This document shows, piece by piece, positions 1 to 6,145 of a DNA stretch of 6,145 bases. The first letter of the stretch is position 1. Each line of letters begins with the position of its first letter. The position numbers were made by a program, and so were the translations under genes. Source of the DNA: Crocinitomicaceae bacterium. Its GTDB lineage: Bacteria; Bacteroidota; Bacteroidia; Flavobacteriales_D; Crocinitomicaceae. The stretch spans positions 1 to 6,145 of the forward strand of contig JABSPC010000497.1 of assembly GCA_013215515.1 (NCBI GenBank). The letters are read 5' to 3'. The notes below the pieces were generated by a model that saw only the letters and a program-made list of their open reading frames with translations, did not search any database and was not told the DNA's origin.

Positions 1-1
1 A

Positions 2-595
2 TTATGGTCTAAAGTAATAGACTGTTATAACCCTGAACACAAGTGCACATACAACTGTAATATAACCGCTGTCATTGGTCACACGAATAAATCCTTGCGA
101 GATCCGTATACCAATCTATTAAGACAAACAACTGAAACAATGTCTGCATCTAATGGTGCTGACAGTATTCTTGTATTGCCTTATGATCTCTATTCAACAG
201 ATGGAGCTTCAGAACATTCAAAACGAATGGCTTTGAATATTTCATTGATACTGAAGGAAGAATCGTATCTGGATAAGGTCATTGATCCTTCAGGTGGAAG
301 TTACTCTGTGGAAGCTTTAACTAAACTAATCGGAGAAAAGGCTTGGTCTTATTTTCAATCAATTGAAATCAATGAAGGATTATTGAGCGACTCTGGAATT
401 AACCTTTTCATCAATGACATTAAATCAAAGAGACAAGAGCGAATTGATGCTTTTCAATCTGGAAAGATCATTGGAATTGGAATGAATAAATACCCTATCC
501 CTGATGAAAAGCGGACAGAATGGGTGGAAAGAGAATCATATTTAGGAATCGAGCCTATCGTATTTGATACGGAATCAAAAAATAGCTTGGTATGA
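2..595 (+). CDS. mutA: Methylmalonyl-CoA mutase small (beta) subunit, 3' part only
   Basis: This is the non-catalytic partner of the AdoCbl-dependent mutase that interconverts (R)-methylmalonyl-CoA and succinyl-CoA in the cytoplasm. The frame is open from base 2, so the gene starts outside the window. About 197 C-terminal residues are visible, and a TTG at 95 is not a real start. Recognisable small-subunit segments are [12 protein letters not shown], a [11 protein letters not shown] stretch, [18 protein letters not shown] (which mirrors [14 protein letters not shown] in the large subunit) and [11 protein letters not shown]. Family members such as the Propionibacterium small subunit continue into a degenerate B12-binding-like domain. 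This one ends about 30 residues after the NKYP motif, so that domain is absent, as I recall is usual in Bacteroidota. The stop overlaps the mutB start (ATGA), which implies translational coupling. The subunit assignment is firm from sequence and from the adjacent mutB. Confidence 0.93.
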   Translation, partial: LWSKVIDCYNPEHKCTYNCNITAVIGHTNKSLRDPYTNLLRQTTETMSASNGADSILVLPYDLYSTDGASEHSKRMALNISLILKEESYLDKVIDPSGGSYSVEALTKLIGEKAWSYFQSIEINEGLLSDSGINLFINDIKSKRQERIDAFQSGKIIGIGMNKYPIPDEKRTEWVERESYLGIEPIVFDTESKNSLV

Positions 596-2724
596 AAAGA
601 GTAGATTTTAGTAAAATCGATTACCGAACGGAGTCAGCTGCTAGCGAAATGAATCAAGTTTCGAATTTCACGACAGCTGAGAAAATTGATATTCAAAATT
701 TTTACGCTGAAAAGGATGTTCAAGATATCGAGCACATTGGATTCGTGTCTGGAATTCCTCCTTATTTAAGAGGACCTTATTCTTCTATGTTTGCAATACG
801 GCCGTGGACAATTAGACAATACGCAGGATTTTCAACAGCTGAAGAGTCCAATGCTTTTTACAGACGTAATTTAGCAGCGGGACAAAAAGGTCTTTCCGTA
901 GCTTTTGATTTAGCGACCCACAGAGGGTATGATTCGGATCATGAAAGAGTGGTAGGAGATGTCGGTAAGGCTGGTGTTGCGATCGACTCCATTTTGGACA
1001 TGAAAATTCTATTCGATCAAATTCCTTTGGATAAAATGTCCGTTTCGATGACGATGAACGGTGCTGTGCTCCCAATTATGGCGTTTTACATCGTTGCAGC
1101 TGAAGAGCAAGGAGTAGATAAAAAAGACCTTGCTGGAACAATCCAAAATGATATCCTGAAAGAATTCATGGTACGGAATACGTATATCTATCCGCCATTG
1201 CCATCAATGAAAATCATCTCGGACATCTTTGAGTATTCTGCTCAAAATATGCCGCGATTTAATTCTATTTCGATCTCTGGTTATCACATGCAAGAAGCCG
1301 GAGCTACAGCTGCCATTGAATTGGCCTATACTCTAGCCGACGGATTGGAATACCTCAGAGCCGGAATTAATGCAGGAATGAAAATAGATACATTCGCTCC
1401 TCGTTTGAGTTTCTTCTGGGCAATCGGAATGAATCATTATACTGAAATAGCAAAAATGCGTGCAGCGCGTACTATTTGGGCCAAATTGGTAAATCAATTC
1501 AATCCGGAGAACAAAAAATCTCTTGCCCTGAGAACGCATTGTCAAACTTCAGGATGGAGCTTAACAGAACAGGACCCATTTAATAATATCGCCAGAACAT
1601 GTATTGAAGCTATGGCCGCGGCTTTAGGTGGAACTCAATCCCTTCATACGAACGCACTAGACGAAGCTATTGCACTTCCAACTGACTTTTCAGCTAGAAT
1701 TGCTAGGAATACGCAAATTTACCTTCAAGAGGAAACTGGAATTACAAAACATGTTGATCCGTTAGGAGGAAGTTATTATGTAGAAAAGTTAACGGAGGAA
1801 TTAATCAATGAAGCTTGGGAATTAATTGAAGAAGTAGAAGAATTAGGTGGAATGGCAAAGGCTATTGAAACTGGACTTCCTAAAATGAGAATTGAAGAGG
1901 CAGCTGCTCGCAAACAGGCGCGAATTGATTCTAATAAAGACATTATTGTTGGAGTCAACAGGTACAAGCTTGAAAAAGAAGATTCAATTGATATCCTGGA
2001 AGTTGATAATTCGAAAGTACGTGAATCACAAGTATCAAGGCTTGATGAATTAAAAGGAAATAGAGATCAAGTAAATGTTGATGTACTCCTAAAAGAATTG
2101 GAAGATGCGGCTAGAAATAAAGAAGGCAATCTTTTAGAAATTGCAATTCGCTGTGCCAGAGCCAGAGCTTCATTGGGAGAAATCTCAACAGCTATGGAAA
2201 ATGTTTACGGACGTTATCAAGCTACCATTCGATCAATAAATGGTGTATATTCATCTGAATCTATGGAAGACAAAGACTTTAACTTGGCAAAAGAAATGGC
2301 TGACAAGTTCAGTAAGCTTGAAGGGAGAAGACCTCGAATAATGATTGCTAAGATGGGCCAAGACGGACATGATCGTGGCGCAAAAGTAATCGCGACCTCA
2401 TTTGCTGATATTGGTTTTGATGTAGATATTGGACCTTTATTCCAAACGCCAGATGAAGCTGCAAAACAAGCAGTTGAAAACGACGTTCATATTTTGGGCG
2501 TTTCATCCTTAGCGGCTGGACATAAAACATTAGTTCCTCAAGTGATTGCTGAATTGGAAAAATTAGGACGCGGGGATATTATGGTAATTGCAGGTGGTGT
2601 AATTCCAAAAAAAGATTACGATTTTCTCTATGATGCTGGTGTATTTGGCGTTTTTGGACCAGGGACGAAAATTTCATCAGCGGCTCAAAACATACTTGGA
2701 CTATTATTAAAAAGCTTTGAATAA
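592..2724 (+). CDS. mutB: Methylmalonyl-CoA mutase large (alpha, catalytic) subunit
   Basis: This is the catalytic, cobalamin-binding subunit that carries out the radical rearrangement of methylmalonyl-CoA to succinyl-CoA. At 710 residues it is full length for the family. The N-terminal TIM barrel spans roughly residues 40-440, with RPWTIRQY ending at Tyr77, [11 protein letters not shown] carrying Arg195, and [11 protein letters not shown] carrying His232. These align with Tyr89, Arg207 and His244 of the Propionibacterium enzyme at a constant offset of 12. A linker follows, then the C-terminal B12 domain (about 578-706) with DGHDRG at 591-596 (His593 is the lower cobalt ligand), SSL at 638-640 and AGGVIP at 667-672. 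This is the base-off/His-on signature in full. The start overlaps the mutA stop by 4 bp, and the stop overlaps the next start by 1 bp. All key residues are intact, so an active enzyme is expected. scpA is an alternative name for the same family. Confidence 0.98.
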   Translation: MKRVDFSKIDYRTESAASEMNQVSNFTTAEKIDIQNFYAEKDVQDIEHIGFVSGIPPYLRGPYSSMFAIRPWTIRQYAGFSTAEESNAFYRRNLAAGQKGLSVAFDLATHRGYDSDHERVVGDVGKAGVAIDSILDMKILFDQIPLDKMSVSMTMNGAVLPIMAFYIVAAEEQGVDKKDLAGTIQNDILKEFMVRNTYIYPPLPSMKIISDIFEYSAQNMPRFNSISISGYHMQEAGATAAIELAYTLADGLEYLRAGINAGMKIDTFAPRLSFFWAIGMNHYTEIAKMRAARTIWAKLVNQFNPENKKSLALRTHCQTSGWSLTEQDPFNNIARTCIEAMAAALGGTQSLHTNALDEAIALPTDFSARIARNTQIYLQEETGITKHVDPLGGSYYVEKLTEELINEAWELIEEVEELGGMAKAIETGLPKMRIEEAAARKQARIDSNKDIIVGVNRYKLEKEDSIDILEVDNSKVRESQVSRLDELKGNRDQVNVDVLLKELEDAARNKEGNLLEIAIRCARARASLGEISTAMENVYGRYQATIRSINGVYSSESMEDKDFNLAKEMADKFSKLEGRRPRIMIAKMGQDGHDRGAKVIATSFADIGFDVDIGPLFQTPDEAAKQAVENDVHILGVSSLAAGHKTLVPQVIAELEKLGRGDIMVIAGGVIPKKDYDFLYDAGVFGVFGPGTKISSAAQNILGLLLKSFE

Positions 2725-3341
2725 TGACAAAATTATTAGTTTTAGCGATTTCAATTGTACTCATATCAGGTTTAAGCTCATGCTATACAAACTTGAATAA
2801 ACAATTGGAGCGTGAAGTTCATGTAAACATTACAGTGGAGCCAACAATTGAAATCAACAATAGTGGAAATTCTAATTTCTCAGGCGCATATACAAGAGAA
2901 GAACTGACTGCGCAATTTATGAGCGGTTTGAAATCGGACCTTGAATTGAACAATGTTGTTTTAGATGAGGTAAATCCTGAATTCACAATTCAAATTTCCA
3001 GTTTTAAAATTAGTGAATCCACTAAAACGGAAACTATAAACGATACCGTTTCGGATAATCATGGGGATATTTTTGAACTAACTTCAATTGACCTTTCATC
3101 ATCTGGAACGTTAACGAGAGTATCAAATAATGAAACATTCAATTGGAGCGCGAGCAAAGATAAAGACGAGAAAGTGACAACGAATCGAACTGCTGGCCAG
3201 CTAATCACTGGAGACAACAAGGATAAAACCGAGTACAGAGAAAAAGAATTGAATGCGAATGTCGCACTGGATTTCAGTAACAAGCTGGGCGAACGCTCTT
3301 CAGTTGTAATCGTTAAAGAAATATTTAAAGCAATTAATTAA
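2724..3341 (+). CDS. Unrecognised lipoprotein, translationally coupled to mutB
   Basis: I do not recognise this 205-residue protein. It begins with a short signal peptide (Lys3, then a hydrophobic stretch at 4-16) and a lipobox LSSC with the acylated cysteine at residue 20, so it should be a membrane-anchored lipoprotein. The mature part is rich in Asn, Ser, Thr, Glu and Lys, has no further cysteines or membrane segments, and shows alternating polar/hydrophobic segments (for example PEFTIQISSFKIS) typical of beta-strands. A helix-like stretch (REELTAQFMSGLKSDLE, about 54-70) precedes the first such strand. This order loosely recalls small alpha/beta envelope lipoproteins, but that is only an impression. 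The ATG shares its A with the mutB TAA stop (TAATG), with no separate ribosome binding site, so it is probably the third gene of the mut operon. A role in mutase function is not obvious for an exported protein. Confidence 0.85.
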   Translation: MTKLLVLAISIVLISGLSSCYTNLNKQLEREVHVNITVEPTIEINNSGNSNFSGAYTREELTAQFMSGLKSDLELNNVVLDEVNPEFTIQISSFKISESTKTETINDTVSDNHGDIFELTSIDLSSSGTLTRVSNNETFNWSASKDKDEKVTTNRTAGQLITGDNKDKTEYREKELNANVALDFSNKLGERSSVVIVKEIFKAIN

Positions 3342-3451
3342 CTTTTAATTGAAATTAAGTAATTTGGAATTAATCCTATTCACGGGATATAATTTGAAAC
3401 CTATTACTGACTTCCACGTAACAAGCTACAACAATAGATTTGTTAAAAAAG

Positions 3452-3492
3452 AGTTAACTTTACCTAGAAATCAAGATTCGGTACAATATTTG
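3452..3492 (+). promoter_or_regulatory. Possible promoter elements of the 3520 gene
   Basis: The 178-bp gap after the lipoprotein gene contains two near matches to the Bacteroidota -7 element TAnnTTTG: TAACTTTA at 3455-3462 and AATATTTG at 3485-3492, each with one mismatch. Neither has a convincing TTG -33 element at the usual 17-23 bp spacing. The gap and the following terminator argue that the downstream gene has its own promoter, but which element serves is uncertain. The rest of the gap is AT-rich, and I see no RNA gene in it. Confidence 0.3.
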
Positions 3493-3519
3493 AATTTTGA
3501 AAGGAAAATAAAGAACACT

Positions 3520-4254
3520 ATGAAACGTATCATTACTTGCCTAAGTTTAATTTTCATGAGTCAAATCGTTTTCAGTCAAAACTATGACGAATTGAAAATC
3601 TTGTATGCTGATGGTAACTATAAGAAACTAGTAGCGAAAGCTATCAAGATAATAGAGAACGATAAGCGTAAGAAAGAGATCCCTCCATACATATGGGCAG
3701 CTAGGGGGCTTCACAAAATACACTTATCAGGTGATTCAGATGAGAAATACAAAAACGCATATAAAGATGCTATCAAATATCTAGGAAAAGGAACGAAGTA
3801 CGATCTTAAATATAATGATGGGGCAACAATGGCTGATGAAGAATTTATTGACTTTGTTCAGGAATTTCAAATGACTCTATGCAATAGGGTTACCAATGAA
3901 TTTGACGGTGAGACTCCTAAAAAAGCGTACTCTTGGGCAATCAAATACAATAAAATTTCAGAAAATATTGTTGGTGCTAAATACATCGCCGGAGCTTGTA
4001 AATTTGTTATTGCCGATCCTGGAACTGCTCGAGTTCTTTGGAAAGAAGCAGATCTTTTATTGAAAGACATTACAAGTCTTGACACATGGAGTGAAGCAGA
4101 TAATAAAATGCTAATGTATGGTATTCTCTACTCTGCAGAAGCGCTAAAAGGCAAGCGTCAATTGGATAAAGCAAAAATACTATTGAACAAAGTTGCACAA
4201 TGGTTTGAGGAAGACGAAACATGGAAAGAGAAATACGACGACATCGTTAACTAA
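3520..4254 (+). CDS. Unrecognised exported helical (TPR-like) protein
   Basis: I do not recognise this 244-residue protein. I chose the ATG at 3520 because it begins a textbook signal peptide: MKR, a hydrophobic core at 4-18, and probable cleavage between Ser19 and Gln20 (VFS|QN, a common Bacteroidota pattern). The frame stays open upstream to a TTG at 3349, but that would bury the signal peptide behind 57 unlikely residues. The mature protein is lysine-rich and appears almost wholly helical. Segments such as LYADGNYKKLVAKAIKII (about 27-44) and the C-terminal EALKGKRQLDKAKILLNKVAQWF resemble tetratricopeptide-type helix pairs with a small-residue pattern, but no canonical TPR consensus repeats cleanly. 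It has no lipobox, no T9SS tail and no catalytic motif, so a soluble periplasmic protein that binds other proteins is the most I would infer. It lies alone between a gap and a strong terminator. Confidence 0.8.
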   Translation: MKRIITCLSLIFMSQIVFSQNYDELKILYADGNYKKLVAKAIKIIENDKRKKEIPPYIWAARGLHKIHLSGDSDEKYKNAYKDAIKYLGKGTKYDLKYNDGATMADEEFIDFVQEFQMTLCNRVTNEFDGETPKKAYSWAIKYNKISENIVGAKYIAGACKFVIADPGTARVLWKEADLLLKDITSLDTWSEADNKMLMYGILYSAEALKGKRQLDKAKILLNKVAQWFEEDETWKEKYDDIVN

Positions 4255-4275
4255 TATTCCAACGAAATTATATCT

Positions 4276-4308
4276 AAACCCGTTCTAGTAATACAGAACG
4301 GGTTTTTT
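4276..4308 (+). terminator. Rho-independent terminator after the 3520 gene
   Basis: A perfect 11-bp inverted repeat (AAACCCGTTCT at 4276-4286, AGAACGGGTTT at 4295-4305) encloses an 8-nt loop. The stem merges into a run of six T (4303-4308). It starts 21 bp after the stop codon, as expected for an intrinsic terminator of plus-strand transcription. The A run at its 5' side means it might also work weakly on the minus strand, but no minus-strand gene reads into it. Confidence 0.93.
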
Positions 4309-4309
4309 A

Positions 4310-4334
4310 TTGCAATTTGTTTTTTCTAATTTAG
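4310..4334 (+). promoter_or_regulatory. Candidate promoter of the M28 peptidase gene
   Basis: The preceding terminator leaves only 45 bp for a promoter. TAATTTAG at 4327-4334 matches the Bacteroidota -7 consensus TAnnTTTG at 7 of 8 positions and would start transcription about 12-15 nt before the ATG. A TTG at 4310-4312, just after the terminator T-run, is the only nearby -33 candidate. Its 14-bp spacing is shorter than usual, so the assignment is tentative. Confidence 0.4.
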
Positions 4335-4353
4335 CCTTCTCTGACTAGAACTT

Positions 4354-5508
4354 ATGAAATTAACCCTTCTCCCTCTGTTATTTTTTGCATTTGGATCGAT
4401 TGCTCAAACTTACAATCCATTCTATGCAAGTCTTGCAGATGATTGCAATCAAGATACTATTAATCAAAACCTGAACCTATTTGAAGGCTTTGGAGTGAAA
4501 GAGATTGGAACCACTGAGATTGACAATACCTATAATTGGCTTTATAATTCATATGTGAGTTATGGATATACCGATCTTCAGGAGGATCAGTTTTTCGCTA
4601 CTGGAATAGGCGCTAAAAACCTAATAGTCACTAAAACGGGTACTGTCTACCCAAATACGTATGTTATTATTGATGCTCATTATGACACTTCAAACGGACC
4701 TGGAGCAAATGACAATGGATCGGGAACAGTAATTCTATTAGAGCTCGCTCGGCTTCTCAAAGACGTTCAAACAGAGTATTCTATAAAATTCATTCACTTC
4801 AGTGCTGAGGAAAATGGGTTACTGGGTAGTATCAACTACGTTAACGATGATGTGGTAAGCACTAACATGGATATCAAGGTTGTTTTCAATATTGATCAAG
4901 TTGGTGGAATAGCGGGCATGACGAATGACATAATAGTTTGCGAAAGCGATCAGAGCCCACCAACGGCTAACAATGCTGCATCCGATATTGCAACTACTGA
5001 GTTGGCCAATTGCATTGAATTTTATTCTACGTTGAGCACAGAGTTCTATTTCGCTTATGGGTCCGATTATGTTCCTTTCATGAACAACGGAGAAATTGTC
5101 ACCGGCCTTTACGAAAAGAATGAAACGCCATATGCTCACACGAGTAATGATTTAATCGTAAACATGGATCTGGACTATCTTTATCAGGTAACAAAAGGTG
5201 CGATGGGTTCACTGGCTCATTTTGCCGTTGCACTTGATGACGTTTCTCTTTCTGAATTCGATAAATCTGCTCTATCAATTTATCCAACTCCATCAGATGG
5301 AAATTTAACAATTGAAACGCAACAATTAATTGGACAAAAAGCGATCATCTCAGTCATTGATGTTTCAGGTAAAATTGTTTGGAATCAGACAATCCAATCA
5401 ATTGCAGCAAAAGAGCATCTTCAAATTAATGATCTGACCGCTGGAAGCTACTTAATGACAGTTGAATCAGAAGGACGAATTCTAAGACGCAAAATTATTC
5501 TCCAGTAG
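4354..5508 (+). CDS. Secreted M28-family zinc aminopeptidase with T9SS sorting domain
   Basis: This 384-residue protein is predicted to be an exported metallopeptidase that trims N-terminal residues from peptides. A signal peptide (1-17, S-I-A cleavage before Gln18) precedes an M28 domain at about 40-290. The co-catalytic di-zinc site is complete: His109 (DAHYDT), bridging Asp120 (GANDNGSG), catalytic base Glu152 and ligand Glu153 (SAEENGLLGS), Asp181 (NIDQVG) and His262 (YAHTSND). The final ~78 residues, from SIYPTPSDGNLTIE (308 on) through VIDVSGKIVW to GSYLMTVESEGRILRRKIIL, form a type A C-terminal sorting domain of the Por secretion tail type. This directs passage through the outer membrane by the type IX system and removal of the tail. 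No extra module separates the peptidase from the tail, so it is a compact member. Substrate is unknown; a role in peptide nutrition is an inference. It lies downstream of a terminator, so it is probably transcribed separately from the genes before it. Confidence 0.93.
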   Translation: MKLTLLPLLFFAFGSIAQTYNPFYASLADDCNQDTINQNLNLFEGFGVKEIGTTEIDNTYNWLYNSYVSYGYTDLQEDQFFATGIGAKNLIVTKTGTVYPNTYVIIDAHYDTSNGPGANDNGSGTVILLELARLLKDVQTEYSIKFIHFSAEENGLLGSINYVNDDVVSTNMDIKVVFNIDQVGGIAGMTNDIIVCESDQSPPTANNAASDIATTELANCIEFYSTLSTEFYFAYGSDYVPFMNNGEIVTGLYEKNETPYAHTSNDLIVNMDLDYLYQVTKGAMGSLAHFAVALDDVSLSEFDKSALSIYPTPSDGNLTIETQQLIGQKAIISVIDVSGKIVWNQTIQSIAAKEHLQINDLTAGSYLMTVESEGRILRRKIILQ

Positions 5509-5579
5509 CTTTGCTTGATTTGAACAATCCCTATTGAATAACATCATTACCTACAATTCTAAGCGGTACTAAAACCTCT

Positions 5580-5587
5580 TATCTTTG
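5580..5587 (+). promoter_or_regulatory. -7 promoter element (TATCTTTG) of the ftsB-like gene
   Basis: TATCTTTG is a perfect match to the Bacteroidota -7 consensus TAnnTTTG and ends 5 bp before the ATG at 5593. Transcription would then start at or within a few bases of the start codon, giving a leaderless or nearly leaderless mRNA. No clear TTG lies 17-23 bp upstream, so a chance match is possible in this AT-rich 84-bp gap. Confidence 0.45.
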
Positions 5588-5592
5588 AAGTA

Positions 5593-5877
5593 ATGAAATC
5601 AGTACTAAATTTACTTCGTAACAAGTTCATCCTGGTAACAGCGATATTCTTCGTTTACACGTTGTTTTTAGACGAGAATGACATCTTCACTATTTTTTCT
5701 CAATCGAACAAGCTCAGTCATCTACAGGAGGACACGAATCAAATGAAACAGGATTTAGAGGAAACTCAAATTACTTTGGAAAAATTGAAGCGCAAGCCTG
5801 AAGTTGAAAGATATGCTAGAGAGAAAAAATTCTTTAAAAAAGATGACGAAGATATTTGCGTGATTTTCTACGAATAA
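5593..5877 (+). CDS. ftsB: FtsB/DivIC-type septum formation initiator
   Basis: This is a small bitopic divisome protein of 94 residues, a normal length for the family. A short basic N-terminus (Arg9, Lys11) is followed by one membrane helix at about 12-26. Next comes the Asp-Glu-Asn-Asp boundary typical of the Bacteroidota version (27-30), then a coiled coil at about 38-66 that is rich in Leu, Gln and Glu. It ends with the conserved C-terminal patch E72-R-Y-A-R-E77, FFKKDDED (80-87) and a short hydrophobic end. In characterised bacteria FtsB/DivIC pairs with FtsL and FtsQ/DivIB and helps activate septal peptidoglycan synthesis from the periplasmic face; that role is taken from the family. I recall this gene next to mutA in several flavobacteria. 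Here it lies on the far side of mutB, separated by three genes. FtsB and DivIC cannot be told apart from sequence alone. Confidence 0.88.
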   Translation: MKSVLNLLRNKFILVTAIFFVYTLFLDENDIFTIFSQSNKLSHLQEDTNQMKQDLEETQITLEKLKRKPEVERYAREKKFFKKDDEDICVIFYE

Positions 5878-5881
5878 AATT

Positions 5882-6145
5882 CTATTCCAAACTTCCTTCC
5901 TGATCAAAGAAATTATTTTGATTGGAATCTATAATGTCCACTTTATAAAAATAGAACCTAGCGATCTGCGTATAGTCAAATCCAAGTTTCGCCATATTCA
6001 TAGCACCTTCTTGACATAGCCCTACTCCATGTCCAAAGCCACGTCCATTTATGATTACCTGTGAGCCATCCAAATGCGTATCAAAGTAGGTAGATTTCAA
6101 ACGAAACTTAGAGCGTAAGTCACGCAACGGAACCCCCAAAGACGG
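5882..6145 (-). CDS. SpoIID/LytB-domain protein, C-terminal part only
   Basis: Only the last 87 residues are in the window; the frame runs off the right edge, and a TTG at 6139 is not a true start. The segment LRSKFRLKSTYF followed by the hallmark GRGFGHG (6026-6046) and VGLCQEGAMNMAKLGF is the C-terminal core of the SpoIID/LytB domain. SpoIID of sporulating bacteria is a lytic transglycosylase that cuts glycan strands stripped of stem peptides, and LytB-type members enhance amidases. Bacteroidota do not sporulate, so a general role in peptidoglycan turnover or cell separation is inferred. The Gly-Leu-Cys-Gln-Glu-Gly version of the motif (instead of Leu-Ser-Gln-Trp) is, as I recall, usual in this phylum. 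The stop lies 4 bp from the stop of the convergent ftsB-like gene. An N-terminal signal peptide or extra domain cannot be checked here. Confidence 0.92.
   Translation of the reverse strand, partial: PSLGVPLRDLRSKFRLKSTYFDTHLDGSQVIINGRGFGHGVGLCQEGAMNMAKLGFDYTQIARFYFYKVDIIDSNQNNFFDQEGSLE

Noticed and set aside
278..311. Sequence similarity between this stretch of mutA and 1755-1785 in mutB, resembling a repeat
   Set aside because: Both encode the DPxGGSY motif of homologous mutase subunits. The similarity reflects ancient gene duplication, not a DNA repeat.
95..595. Possible truncated stand-alone gene starting at the TTG at 95
   Set aside because: The frame stays open to base 2 and the upstream codons still read as mutase-like sequence, so the gene is cut by the window edge rather than broken.
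3331..3351. Perfect 7-bp inverted repeat (CAATTAA / TTAATTG) at the lipoprotein gene stop
   Set aside because: The stem is almost all A-T and no T-run follows, so it is unlikely to terminate transcription. Such repeats arise by chance in AT-rich DNA.
3349..3519. In-frame upstream extension of the 3520 gene to a TTG start
   Set aside because: It would put 57 residues ahead of a clear signal peptide, and the stretch is AT-rich with promoter-like elements. The ATG at 3520 is far more plausible.
4819..5139. 106-residue open frame on the minus strand inside the peptidase gene
   Set aside because: It lies opposite a peptidase with every zinc ligand conserved. Its translation has no recognisable domain, so it is a reading-frame shadow.
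5872..5887. Small dyad GAATA / TATTC spanning the convergent stops, a possible bidirectional terminator
   Set aside because: It has only five A-T-rich base pairs and no clear T-run on either strand, too weak to call.

Overview
The window looks like an ordinary chromosomal segment from a member of the Bacteroidota, most likely the order Flavobacteriales. Four things support this: low GC; very short gene spacings without Shine-Dalgarno sequences; TAnnTTTG-like -7 promoter elements; and a secreted peptidase ending in a type IX secretion (T9SS) C-terminal sorting domain. A short methylmalonyl-CoA mutase small subunit without a cobalamin-like domain fits the same group. I do not assign a genus.

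Layout. Positions 2-595 hold the 3' part of mutA, the methylmalonyl-CoA mutase small subunit, cut by the left edge. It overlaps by 4 bp (ATGA) with a complete mutB (large, catalytic, B12-binding subunit; 592-2724). mutB overlaps by 1 bp (TAATG) with a gene for an unrecognised lipoprotein (2724-3341). These three genes look like one translationally coupled operon. After a 178-bp AT-rich gap comes a gene for an unrecognised exported, probably helical, protein (3520-4254), closed by a clear intrinsic terminator (4276-4308). Next is a secreted M28-family zinc aminopeptidase with a T9SS sorting tail (4354-5508), then a small FtsB/DivIC-type cell-division protein (5593-5877) with a good -7 element almost touching its start codon. 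On the minus strand, convergent and only 4 bp away, is the 3' end of a SpoIID/LytB-domain protein (5882-6145), cut by the right edge.

How the genes work together. The left part is metabolic: AdoCbl-dependent interconversion of methylmalonyl-CoA and succinyl-CoA. The right part is cell envelope: divisome protein FtsB and a SpoIID-type peptidoglycan enzyme or enhancer. Between them lie three exported proteins: a lipoprotein, a periplasmic helical protein and a T9SS-exported peptidase. I see no mobile elements, CRISPR, RNA genes, phage genes or defence system, and no convincing novel multi-gene system. The most useful loose ends are the lipoprotein coupled to the mutase and the possible leaderless promoter of ftsB.
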